Source of the DNA: Paenibacillus artemisiicola
GTDB lineage: Bacteria > Bacillota > Bacilli > Paenibacillales > Paenibacillaceae
DNA length: 50,709 bases
Direction: 5' to 3'
Assembly: GCF_017652985.1 (NCBI RefSeq)
Contig: NZ_JAGGDJ010000041.1
Location: 1-50,709, forward strand
A program made the position numbers and the translations under genes. Under the pieces are notes generated by a model. The model searched no databases. It was not told the origin of the DNA and saw only the letters and a list, made by a program, of their open reading frames with translations. Each line of letters starts with the position of its first letter. Position 1 is the stretch's first letter. This document shows positions 14,654 through 21,716 of the stretch, piece by piece.

Positions 14654-16018
14654 ATGCGTCGTCGATTCAGTTTCCTCGCAGCGATCTTGCTATGCCTCAC
14701 GGCGGTGCTCGCAGGCTGCGGGACGAAGGACGCGGAATCGGTAGTCAAGGATTTGGACAAAACGTTGAGCAGCTTGGACAGCTACACCGGCAAAGGCGTC
14801 ATGACGCTCTACACGGGCCAGCAGCCGCTGGAATATCAAGTGGACGTTTCCTACCAGAAGCCGCAGTATTACCGCATCGCCCTAACGAACGCCAAGAAGG
14901 ACATCACCCAGATCGTGCTGCGCAACGACGAAGGCGTGTTCGTCCTGACGCCGCGCCTGAACAAAGTATTCCGCTTCCAAAGCGACTGGCCGGCGAACCA
15001 AGGCCAAGTGTACCTGTACCAAACGCTCGTTCAAAGCATTCTGCTGGACAACTCCCGCCAGTTCGCGATCGACAACGACGCATACGTGTTCGACGTCATG
15101 GCGAACTATCAGAACGGCTCCCTGGCCCGGCAGAAAATCTGGCTGAACAAATCGGATTACGCGCCGAACAAAGTGGAAGTCAGCGACGCCAACAACGCGG
15201 TCATGGTTTCCGTCAAGTTCGATACGTTCAAGTTCGGCTCCAAGCTCGAGAAGAGCGTCTTCGATACCCAGAAAAACATGGGCACGCCGGCAACGGGCGG
15301 CGACCAGCCGACGATGGCGTACCCGGACAACGGCAGCAACGCGGACAACGCGAATACCGGCAATACGAACGCGAGCAGCGACAACGCGTCCGCTTCGCCG
15401 GACAACAACGCGGCGACGAACGGCAACGCGGACAACGCGGCGACGAACGGCAATGCCGACACCAATGGAAATGCCGACACCAACGGAAATGCCGACGACG
15501 CGGCGACGAACGGCAATGCCGATAACGGAAGCGGCACGAACGACGCCAGCGGCAACAACCCGGACGACAACGCCAGCACCGGCGCGAACGACAACGGCAA
15601 TTCGGCGGACGGCAACGCGGCCGACGATTCGGACGACACGATGGCGCCGGCCGGCGGCGGAGACGCGGACGGCACCTTTACCGGCATGGATCCGGCGTAC
15701 TTCCCGGACGGCGTGTCGGAGAAGGATAACCAAAGCATCGTGTTCGGCGGCAATCCGGGCATCATGATCCGCTATTCGGGCACGTACGATTACACGCTCA
15801 TCGAGACGCAGCCGAAGGACGTCGCCGTATCCGCGACGAAGGGCGAGCTGAAGGATCTGGGCTTCACGTACGGTCTGCTGAGCGGCAGCGAGGAGGACGA
15901 ACAGCGCACGCTGACCTGGACGTACGACGGCACGGAGTTCCGAATTACGAGCGCGAACCTGCCGGAGGAAGAGATGATCAAGGTCGCCCAGTCCGTACAA
16001 GGCGAGATGTCCAAATAG
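14654..16018 (+). CDS. ydcC: YdcC-like lipoprotein: LolA-like domain, Asn-rich linker, DUF4367-like domain
   Basis: 454-residue lipoprotein (lipobox LAGC, Cys near residue 22) exposed outside the membrane. Residues about 25-210 look like the LolA/LolB-like fold of Bacillus YdcC (SYTGKGVMTLYTG, FVLTPRLNKVFRFQSDW, NKSDYAPNKVEV). Residues 215-336 are a low-complexity linker of Asn, Ala, Gly, Asp and Thr with repeated NGNAD units. Residues 337-454 resemble DUF4367 (GTYDYTLIETQP, LTWTYDGTEFRITSANLPEEEMIKVAQS). ydcC also precedes alr and ndoAI-ndoA in B. subtilis. YdcC is a sporulation-linked lipoprotein of uncertain role. ATG start after GAGGGG. The long linker is the odd part. Confidence 0.82.
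   Translation: MRRRFSFLAAILLCLTAVLAGCGTKDAESVVKDLDKTLSSLDSYTGKGVMTLYTGQQPLEYQVDVSYQKPQYYRIALTNAKKDITQIVLRNDEGVFVLTPRLNKVFRFQSDWPANQGQVYLYQTLVQSILLDNSRQFAIDNDAYVFDVMANYQNGSLARQKIWLNKSDYAPNKVEVSDANNAVMVSVKFDTFKFGSKLEKSVFDTQKNMGTPATGGDQPTMAYPDNGSNADNANTGNTNASSDNASASPDNNAATNGNADNAATNGNADTNGNADTNGNADDAATNGNADNGSGTNDASGNNPDDNASTGANDNGNSADGNAADDSDDTMAPAGGGDADGTFTGMDPAYFPDGVSEKDNQSIVFGGNPGIMIRYSGTYDYTLIETQPKDVAVSATKGELKDLGFTYGLLSGSEEDEQRTLTWTYDGTEFRITSANLPEEEMIKVAQSVQGEMSK
15415..15540 (+). repeat. Coding tandem repeats in the ydcC-like linker
   Basis: 18-bp and longer units encoding NGNAD(T/N) repeated six to seven times, including two adjacent near-identical AATGCCGACACCAAYGGA units. Such tracts vary in copy number by slippage. 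Confidence 0.75.
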
Positions 16019-16074
16019 TACCGGCGGCAAGCCTGATTTCCAACACTTGCTCCGGCCGCGCGGCCGCGAATTCA

Positions 16075-16102
16075 TTGACACGACCAAGCCGTACCGTATA
16101 AC
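16075..16102 (+). promoter_or_regulatory. Sigma-A promoter of alr
   Basis: TTGACA (16075-16080) and TATAAC (16097-16102) with a 16-base spacer. The transcript would start near 16109, leaving a leader of about 75 nt before the alr start codon. Confidence 0.75.
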
Positions 16103-16125
16103 ATAAAGGTTACGGGTTAACGAGA

Positions 16126-16161
16126 TAAACGCCTGCCCATTCGTGGGGGGCGTTTACTTTT
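16126..16161 (+). terminator. Terminator-like hairpin with TTCG loop inside the alr leader
   Basis: Outer stem TAAACGCC/GGCGTTTA, inner stem CCCA/TGGG, TTCG tetraloop, then CTTTT. It lies between the alr promoter and the alr ribosome binding site. It may end ydcC transcription, act as an attenuator for alr, or stabilise the leader. Confidence 0.6.
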
Positions 16162-16183
16162 GTGGAAATGAAGGTGGAGCAAG

Positions 16184-17374
16184 TTGACTACGGCTGGCTA
16201 TTATCGCCCGACGCGGGCCGAAATATCGTTAGACGCGCTGAAGCATAATTTGCAAGCTTTTCGCGCGGCCATACCGGAAGGGATGCTGCTGATGGCATCC
16301 GTGAAAGCGAACGCGTACGGCCACGGCGCCGTCGAAGTGGCGAGAGAAGCGGAGCGCTGCGGGGTCGATTATCTCGGCGTCGCGTTCCTGGACGAAGCGC
16401 TCCAGCTGAGGGAGGCCGGCGTGAAGACGAACATTCTCGTGCTCGGCTACGTGCCCCCGGAAGCGCTCGCCGCCGCGCGCGATGCGAACGTCGCGATCGC
16501 GCTGTTCCGCGACGACGTGCTCGAGGCGGCCGCGTCCCTGCCGGACAACGGCAAGCGGCTCTCTGTCCACGTCAAGGTCGACACCGGCATGGGCCGGCTC
16601 GGCCGTCTCGCGGTCGGCGACGCGGTGCCGTTCGTCCGCCGGGCGGTCGCGGCCCCGAACGTGAACGTCGAAGGCTTGTTCACGCATTACGCGCGGGCCG
16701 ACGAAGCCGACAAGGGTTATACCGAGCTGCAATACGGCCGGTTCAAGACGGTCGTGCGGCAGCTGAAGGCGGAAGGGATTCGCATCCCGATCGTCCATGC
16801 GGCCAACAGCGCCGCGGGCATCGACACGCCGGAAATGGGCGGGGGCATGCTGCGCCTGGGCATCAGCATGTACGGCTTGTATCCGTCGACGGAAGTGAAC
16901 GGCAGCCGGATCGCCTTGAAGCCGGTCATGACGCTCAAGACGGCGGTCGTCATGACGAAGGAAGCCCCGGAGGGCTGGGGCATCAGCTACGGCACGCGTT
17001 ATTTCGCCAAGGCCGGCGAGCGGATCGGCACGCTGCCCGTCGGCTACGCCGACGGCTACAGCCGGATGCTGACGGGCCGGGCGGAGGTGCTCGTCCGCGG
17101 CCGCCGCGTGCCGGTGCTCGGGACGATTTGCATGGACCAATGCATGGTCTCGCTCGAGGCCTTCGCCGGGGACAGCCCCGTCGGGAACGGGGAGGAAGTC
17201 GTGCTGATCGGCGCGCAGGGCGGAGCGTCCATCACCGCCGAGGAAGTGGCGGCGAAGCTCGACACCCTCAATTACGAAGTGACGTGCATGGTCGCCGCGC
17301 GGGTGCCGCGCGTCTATACGCGGGACGGGAACATCGTCGCCGTCGCGAACCCTTTGCTGCGGGCGAAGGAATAA
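16184..17374 (+). CDS. alr: Alanine racemase
   Basis: 396-residue PLP enzyme that interconverts L- and D-alanine, supplying D-Ala for peptidoglycan and spore walls. Seen: PLP lysine in SVKANAYGHG (Lys41), the N-terminal TIM-barrel, HAANSAA near residue 206, and the second catalytic residue Tyr in GISYGTRY (Tyr269), GYADGY and CMDQCM. The start is TTG after GGTGGAG with a five-base spacing; an ATG 16 bases upstream is out of frame. Synteny with ydcC in front and ndoAI-ndoA behind is as in B. subtilis. Own promoter and a terminator-like leader hairpin are visible. Confidence 0.97.
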   Translation: MTTAGYYRPTRAEISLDALKHNLQAFRAAIPEGMLLMASVKANAYGHGAVEVAREAERCGVDYLGVAFLDEALQLREAGVKTNILVLGYVPPEALAAARDANVAIALFRDDVLEAAASLPDNGKRLSVHVKVDTGMGRLGRLAVGDAVPFVRRAVAAPNVNVEGLFTHYARADEADKGYTELQYGRFKTVVRQLKAEGIRIPIVHAANSAAGIDTPEMGGGMLRLGISMYGLYPSTEVNGSRIALKPVMTLKTAVVMTKEAPEGWGISYGTRYFAKAGERIGTLPVGYADGYSRMLTGRAEVLVRGRRVPVLGTICMDQCMVSLEAFAGDSPVGNGEEVVLIGAQGGASITAEEVAAKLDTLNYEVTCMVAARVPRVYTRDGNIVAVANPLLRAKE

Positions 17375-17748
17375 TTTCCATGCATTAGATGCGATTGTCG
17401 CAAGAGGATTTTATCGTCTTATCACGAAATAGTAAGAACGGGTAGACTTTTCGTCAGACTTTGTTTATCGTTAGTCCGGGAGGTTCGGGCGCCGCGACGA
17501 GACGGCCGCCGGTTCCTTGCCGGCATGTCCCGCCAGCTATGGATGCAGCATACTTGATATACGGGTTGCATACATATGAGGGTGTATAAGACGGACCAAA
17601 CAATGACATACTGTTACTGTTTTTTGAAATATAAGCCTTTTTTGCCTGTCTGCGGCTTATGTTTCTCCGGGATGAAACGCGTTTCGCCTTCTTCGGGACG
17701 GCGACGGCCGTTTCACCTTGCTGGAAATGTTTTGGAGGTGCGAGTTCG
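17375..17748. other. 374-bp region between alr and ndoAI
   Basis: No supported gene. It changes from moderately GC-rich to distinctly AT-rich near 17550-17650, where ndoAI transcription may start (TTGATA at 17554-17559 and TATAAG at 17585-17590 exist but are not properly spaced). No convincing terminator for alr was found. Confidence 0.6.
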
Positions 17749-18030
17749 GTGGCCAATTTGCAAAATACCAAAAGGATTATGATCAGTTTACCGGATCATT
17801 TGCTGGAGGAAGTCGACGGAATCGTCGCCAAAGAAAACTCGAACCGAAGCGAATTCATTCGTCAGGCTATGAAGCTGTATTTGATTGAACGAAAGAAGCG
17901 TCAAATTCGGGATTCCATGCAGCGCGGCTATCTGGAGATGGCGAAGATCAACCTGGTAATGGCTTCGGAAGCTTTTCAAGCGGAGGAAGATGCCGGCGAC
18001 ACGCTCGGCCGACTCGTAAGCGGGGTGTAA
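17749..18030 (+). CDS. ndoAI: Antitoxin EndoAI (MazE-like, ribbon-helix-helix)
   Basis: 93-residue antitoxin, the same length as B. subtilis EndoAI. The GTG start has GGAGGTG nine bases before it; the open frame upstream is not homologous. The N-terminal half is a ribbon-helix-helix DNA-binding fold (MISLPDHLLEEVDGI, then NRSEFIRQAMKLYL); the C-terminal half contains the conserved RRGY-like QRGYLEMAKINLVMASEAF and ends RLVSGV, the part that wraps the toxin. It neutralises EndoA and probably autoregulates the operon. Two bases separate it from the toxin gene. Confidence 0.95.
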   Translation: MANLQNTKRIMISLPDHLLEEVDGIVAKENSNRSEFIRQAMKLYLIERKKRQIRDSMQRGYLEMAKINLVMASEAFQAEEDAGDTLGRLVSGV

Positions 18031-18032
18031 GC

Positions 18033-18383
18033 TTGATCGTAAAACGCGGCGATGTGTTTTTTGCGGATTTGTCACCTGTCGTAGGTTCCGAACAGGGCGG
18101 CGTGCGTCCTGTTTTGGTGATTCAAAATGATATCGGCAACCGCTTCAGCCCGACGGTCATCGTGGCGGCGATCACCGCCCAGATCCAAAAGGCGAAGCTG
18201 CCGACGCATGTCGAAATCGACGCGGCGTCCCATGGCTTCGACCGGGATTCCGTGCTGCTGCTCGAGCAGATTCGAACGATTGACAAACAGCGGCTTACCG
18301 ACAAAATCACGCATCTCGACGACGAAATGATGCGCAAGGTGGACGAAGCGCTCCAGATCAGCGTCGGTCTCATCGATTTTTAG
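18033..18383 (+). CDS. ndoA: mRNA interferase EndoA (MazF family toxin)
   Basis: 116-residue ribonuclease of the MazF/Kid fold that cuts mRNA at UACAU-type sites when free of its antitoxin. Begins with TTG as in B. subtilis; sequence is almost identical to Bacillus EndoA through RGDVFFADLSPVVGSEQGGVRP, GNRFSPTVIVAAIT and LLEQIRTIDKQRLTDKITHLD. The catalytic Arg and Thr (RGDV.. Arg and AAIT Thr region) are present, so it should be active. Terminator follows. The rsb stressosome genes that come next in B. subtilis are absent; bactofilins follow instead. Confidence 0.97.
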   Translation: MIVKRGDVFFADLSPVVGSEQGGVRPVLVIQNDIGNRFSPTVIVAAITAQIQKAKLPTHVEIDAASHGFDRDSVLLLEQIRTIDKQRLTDKITHLDDEMMRKVDEALQISVGLIDF

Positions 18384-18410
18384 TTTCCCAATCGCATAAT
18401 CACGGAGACA

Positions 18411-18435
18411 AGGGCCCTTGCACGGGCTCTTTTTT
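18411..18435 (+). terminator. Rho-independent terminator of ndoAI-ndoA
   Basis: A 7-bp GC-rich stem with one wobble pair and a six-base loop, followed by a run of six T. Confidence 0.8.
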
Positions 18436-18576
18436 GCGTTCGCGGGACAAGCTTCGCGGCTCCCGGCCGCCCATCCGTCTGCGGACGGAGCGCAAGTTCC
18501 ATCTCCCGCCGCTGTCTGCGCCGACGCTTGCGGCGCATAATGGGAACATAAGAACGAATAAGCGGAGGAATGAACG

Positions 18577-19269
18577 ATGATGAGAACGACAAGCCGGCCG
18601 GATTTGGAAATTTCGGGCATCGGCCACGCCGGGGGCGGCGAATATTACGGCGTGAAGCTTGACGGCGTCTGCAAGGTCGGCGGCACCGTCGACTGCTTGA
18701 CCTTCGAAGCGAACGGCATGACCTCGGTCGACGGGGACGTGCGCGCGGAGCAGCGGCTGGAATCGAACGGCAAATTCACCTGCCGCGGCGGCCTGCGGTC
18801 GGGGGGCATGAAGCTGGAAGGGCAAATAACGGTGAACGGGCCGATGCAGGCGGAACGGTTGGACCTGAACGGCTACGCGAAGGTCCGCGGAGATTGCGAA
18901 GCGCTGCAGGCCAAGGTTCGCGGCGCGCTGGTAATCGAAGGCCGGCTGACCGGGGACGAACTCGACGTGAAGCTGGAAGGTCCGTTCGAGGCGGAGAGCA
19001 TCCGCGCGCGGCATATCGCCGTCCGGCATTCCGGCAAGGGCGGGCTGCGGAAGCTGCTCGATTCCCTGCTGCCGGCCTGGCAGGCCCGTCTCCGCGCCCG
19101 CGTCATCGAAGGAGATATCGTCGAGCTCGAGGAGACGACCGCGGAAACCGTCCGCGGCCGCACGGTCATCGTCGGCCCGGGCTGCAGCATCGACTGCGTG
19201 GCTTATTCGTCCGACCTCGTCGTGCATCCGCAGGCGCAAGTGCGCGCGAGCTATCGGATCGAGTCTTAA
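18577..19269 (+). CDS. Bactofilin-type polymer-forming protein (YhbE-like)
   Basis: 230 residues made almost wholly of short right-handed beta-helix turns: repeating units such as VKLDGVCKVGG, FEANGMTSVDGDVRAEQRLESNGKFTCRGGL, VNGPMQAERLDLNGYAKVRGDCEALQAKV. A less regular stretch with Trp and basic residues (about 148-178) interrupts the helix, followed by a final VIVGPGCSIDCVAYSSDLVVHPQA turn typical of the family C terminus. Bactofilins self-assemble into cytoskeletal filaments; B. subtilis has the tandem pair YhbE/YhbF. ATG start with GGAGG eight bases before it. It is 16 bp ahead of a second bactofilin. Confidence 0.88.
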   Translation: MMRTTSRPDLEISGIGHAGGGEYYGVKLDGVCKVGGTVDCLTFEANGMTSVDGDVRAEQRLESNGKFTCRGGLRSGGMKLEGQITVNGPMQAERLDLNGYAKVRGDCEALQAKVRGALVIEGRLTGDELDVKLEGPFEAESIRARHIAVRHSGKGGLRKLLDSLLPAWQARLRARVIEGDIVELEETTAETVRGRTVIVGPGCSIDCVAYSSDLVVHPQAQVRASYRIES

Positions 19270-19285
19270 GGAGGGGGGAACCGGC

Positions 19286-19957
19286 ATGCATGCGGCGATG
19301 AAACGCAATATTAACATTACGGGCAACGGCACGATGCACGGCGGCAGCTTCCGTCACGTCCGGGTTATGGGAGAGGCGAAGATCCTCGGACCGACCGAAT
19401 GCGAATCCGTGCACTGCATGGGCACGCTCGACGTGACGGACACCTTGGCCGCCGGGCGTTACAAGCAAATCGGGGAAGTCGTCGTGAACGGCGATCTGGT
19501 CGGCGAGCAGTTGAACGTCGTGGGCCGGCTCGACGTGCAGGGCAGCGTGCGCGGACGTTCGGTACGATTGCGGGGCCAGCTCGACGTGCGGGGCGAGTGC
19601 GAGGCCGAACGGTTCGAAGCGAGGGGCGGCTTCGCCATCCGCGGGCTGCTGAACGCGGGCGAGGTCGACATCCGTACCTGGGGGCCGTGCAGGGCGAAGG
19701 AAATCGGCGGCCGGCGCGTGGTCGTGCGCCAGAGCAAGTGGGGTGGGCTGAAGCAGCTGTTCTCGGGACAAGGGCCTTTGTCGCTGACGGCCGAGCTGAT
19801 CGAAGGCGAGTACGTTTACCTGGAAAACACGACCGCCGACGTCGTGCGGGGCGCGAACGTGACGATCGGCCCGGGCTGCCGGATCGGGCTCGTCGAATAC
19901 CGCGACCAGCTGAAGCGGCTCGGAGACGCGCGGATCGACGCCGAAATCAGACGATGA
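19286..19957 (+). CDS. Second bactofilin-type protein (YhbF-like)
   Basis: 223-residue paralogue of the preceding protein, with the same order of beta-helix turns (ITGNGTMHGGSF, VMGEAKILGPTECESVHCMGTLDV, VVNGDLVGEQLNVVGRLDVQG), an interrupting segment rich in Lys/Trp (about 145-170) and the final VTIGPGCRIGLVEYRDQL turn. RBS AAGGAGGGGGG with a nine-base gap. Together with the first bactofilin it likely forms mixed filaments at the membrane or division site; in B. subtilis the equivalent pair is linked to flagellar function. Ends 53 bp before a promoter and leader that precede the Tad-like operon. Confidence 0.87.
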   Translation: MHAAMKRNINITGNGTMHGGSFRHVRVMGEAKILGPTECESVHCMGTLDVTDTLAAGRYKQIGEVVVNGDLVGEQLNVVGRLDVQGSVRGRSVRLRGQLDVRGECEAERFEARGGFAIRGLLNAGEVDIRTWGPCRAKEIGGRRVVVRQSKWGGLKQLFSGQGPLSLTAELIEGEYVYLENTTADVVRGANVTIGPGCRIGLVEYRDQLKRLGDARIDAEIRR

Positions 19958-19982
19958 ACGACAAGAACTGACAATTTTGCGG

Positions 19983-20011
19983 TAGACAGCCAAAATAATG
20001 TCTGCTATGAT
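19983..20011 (+). promoter_or_regulatory. Sigma-A promoter of the Tad-like operon leader
   Basis: TAGACA (19983-19988) and TATGAT (20006-20011), spacer exactly 17 bases. Transcription would start near 20018 and run into the hairpin leader. Confidence 0.65.
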
Positions 20012-20017
20012 GAGGTC

Positions 20018-20097
20018 AATATTACTAGTGCAGATCACTAGCGAACGCTTTGCGAAGAACGCAAGCTCGGGCTATACGCCCGGCTTGCGTTCTTTTT
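20018..20097 (+). ncRNA. Short structured leader or small RNA ending in a terminator
   Basis: Between a promoter and the first gene of the Tad-like operon lie a small hairpin (CTAGTG/CACTAG, 20025-20041), an unpaired region, and a strong terminator hairpin. A transcript of about 80 nt would be released if termination is efficient. No known riboswitch class was recognised. It may be an attenuator or a stable small RNA. Confidence 0.5.
20057..20097 (+). terminator. Strong Rho-independent terminator before the Tad-like operon
   Basis: A 10-bp stem (GAACGCAAGC/GCTTGCGTTC) extended by CGGGC/GCCCG with a small mismatch, then five T. It lies only about 35 bases before the first operon start codon, downstream of a promoter. 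Confidence 0.85.
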
Positions 20098-20130
20098 GTT
20101 TTCGCTAAGGAAGCTGCCGGAGGGATGGCC

Positions 20131-20856
20131 ATGAACCGAAAACGACATTTGCTCCTATCCGTGACGGCCGCGCTGCTGTCGGGCCTGCTCGTCTACGGCG
20201 TTTACATGCTGCAGCTGCGCCAGGTGAAATTCCAGGAAACGGTGAACGTCGTCGTGCCGCTGCGCTTCGTCGCCGCCGGCGAGCGGCTCGCGCCGGACAT
20301 GCTGGGTCAGAAGCAGATCGCGAAGGCGTCGTTTACGGACGACATGGCGATGAGCCGCGACGAGCTGGCCGGCATGGAGGTCGTCGTGCCGTTGGGCGCG
20401 AACGAGCCCTTGCTGCGCTGGAAGGTCGATAAATTCCGCCTGCTGCCGAGCCAGAGCCAGTCCACCTTCGGCATCCCGCGCGATTACGTGCTGTCCGTGT
20501 CGAACGGCATTCGGGCCGGGGACAAGGTGATGGTGTACGTCTCGGGCGAAGCCGCGGGGTCCGAGCGGCTGTTCCCGGAAGCGGTCACGGTCGCGTCCGT
20601 CAAGACCGCGGGCAACGTGGAGATCGACGACGCCGACAATTCCAGCCTGCTGTCGATGGCAAGCGGGGACAAGGAGGCGATGTACGCCTCCAGGCGGGAC
20701 GCCAACGGCATGATCGATTACATTAACCTCAATCTGACGGAGGCGGAGTGGCTGAAGCTCGATTCCTTGTGCAAGGGCGGCCAAAGCAAGCTCGTGATCG
20801 CATATTCGCCGGAATCGCTCGACGTCGGCTCCCCGCCCGCGGAGGGCACGCCATGA
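20131..20856 (+). CDS. CpaB/RcpC-like Flp pilus assembly protein (SAF domain)
   Basis: 241-residue membrane-anchored protein; first gene of a nine-gene Tad-like operon. N-terminal transmembrane helix about residues 9-27 (LLLSVTAALLSGLLVYGVYML), then a SAF domain near 40-110 with the family pattern VPLRFVAAGERLAPDMLGQKQI and AGMEVVVPLGANEPLL, then a beta-rich C-terminal domain containing GIRAGDKVMVYVSGE. CpaB sits at the cell surface side of the Tad machine and stabilises the outer part. Start: ATG here has GGAGGG six bases before it; the ATG two codons earlier directly abuts that site. The next gene overlaps its stop by ATGA. Confidence 0.8.
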   Translation: MNRKRHLLLSVTAALLSGLLVYGVYMLQLRQVKFQETVNVVVPLRFVAAGERLAPDMLGQKQIAKASFTDDMAMSRDELAGMEVVVPLGANEPLLRWKVDKFRLLPSQSQSTFGIPRDYVLSVSNGIRAGDKVMVYVSGEAAGSERLFPEAVTVASVKTAGNVEIDDADNSSLLSMASGDKEAMYASRRDANGMIDYINLNLTEAEWLKLDSLCKGGQSKLVIAYSPESLDVGSPPAEGTP

Positions 20857-21716
20857 GCGCGTCCGGCCCGTCCGCCGAGGGGGCGGCGCCGCTGATCGCG
20901 TTCGTGGGCACGACGCCGAACATCGGCACGACGACCGCCGCGTTCGCCGCGGCCTGCCGGCTCGCGGCGGAACGCGAATGCAGCGTCGGCTTCCTCTGCT
21001 TGAACCTGAAGAGCGCGAAGACGCACCGGTTTCTCGGCGTCGACGAACCGTCGACGACGCTCGACGAGCTGCGGCCGGAGCTGGCGACGCGTTCGCTGAA
21101 CGCCGAGAAGCTGCTGCGCTCGACGCATCGGTGCCGCGGCGTGCCCGGCCTGCGGGTACTATTCGGCAATTTGCTGCGCGACCAGGCGGAGTTTTACGCG
21201 ATGGAGGAGATGGAGCATTTGCTCGCCGTCGCGGCGCGGACGTTCGACGTCGTCGTCGCGGACGTCGGCGCGTACTGGGACAACGCGGCGACGATTTGCG
21301 TCCTGCGCCGCGCGAGCACGCGCATCGTCGCGACGACGGGGGCGCTGTCCCATTTTCAGGAGGACGGCCAGCGCTGGCTGAAGCAGCTGGCGCCGCTCTA
21401 CGGCATTCCGGCCGATTCCTTCCAAGGCATCGTGATTCAATCCCCGCGGGGTAAAGGAGGATATCAAGTGAAAGACATTTGCAACGAGCTGGGCGTGCCG
21501 CTGCTGGGCGAGCTCGCATTGACGGAGGAGCTGCTCGCCCAGCTGGACAGCGGAACGCTGGACGAATGGCTGGCCGGGAGCGAGCGGGGGAAGCGGACGA
21601 TGCAGGCGCCGGCGAAGGCCATCGCCGACGTCTACGGCCTGCGGGGCAGGCCCAAGCCGGCGATGCAGCCCTGGTACAAGAAGCTGCTCGCGCATCGCGG
21701 CGGGGTGAGCTCGTAA
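20853..21716 (+). CDS. TadZ/CpaE-like ATPase homologue with degenerate P-loop
   Basis: 287 residues of the ParA/MinD superfamily. TadZ proteins position Tad machines at the pole or membrane. The Walker A region reads GTTPNIGTTTAA (residues about 19-30), so both the signature and the phosphate-binding Lys of the usual KGGxGKTT are absent, replaced by Pro/Asn and Thr. A Walker B-like hydrophobic strand follows (FDVVVADVG). The protein may bind nucleotide weakly or not at all. Translationally coupled to the CpaB-like gene (ATGA) and to the CpaF gene (TAATG). Assignment as TadZ rests on position and fold, so it is moderate. Confidence 0.75.
   Translation: MSASGPSAEGAAPLIAFVGTTPNIGTTTAAFAAACRLAAERECSVGFLCLNLKSAKTHRFLGVDEPSTTLDELRPELATRSLNAEKLLRSTHRCRGVPGLRVLFGNLLRDQAEFYAMEEMEHLLAVAARTFDVVVADVGAYWDNAATICVLRRASTRIVATTGALSHFQEDGQRWLKQLAPLYGIPADSFQGIVIQSPRGKGGYQVKDICNELGVPLLGELALTEELLAQLDSGTLDEWLAGSERGKRTMQAPAKAIADVYGLRGRPKPAMQPWYKKLLAHRGGVSS

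Noticed and set aside
17454..17771. Open frame of 105 codons on the minus strand overlapping ndoAI
   Set aside because: No ribosome site, unlike composition, overlaps a conserved gene and shows no family pattern.
20018..20097. Cyclic-di-GMP riboswitch upstream of the Tad-like operon
   Set aside because: The conserved GEMM core sequences could not be found; only simple hairpins are visible.
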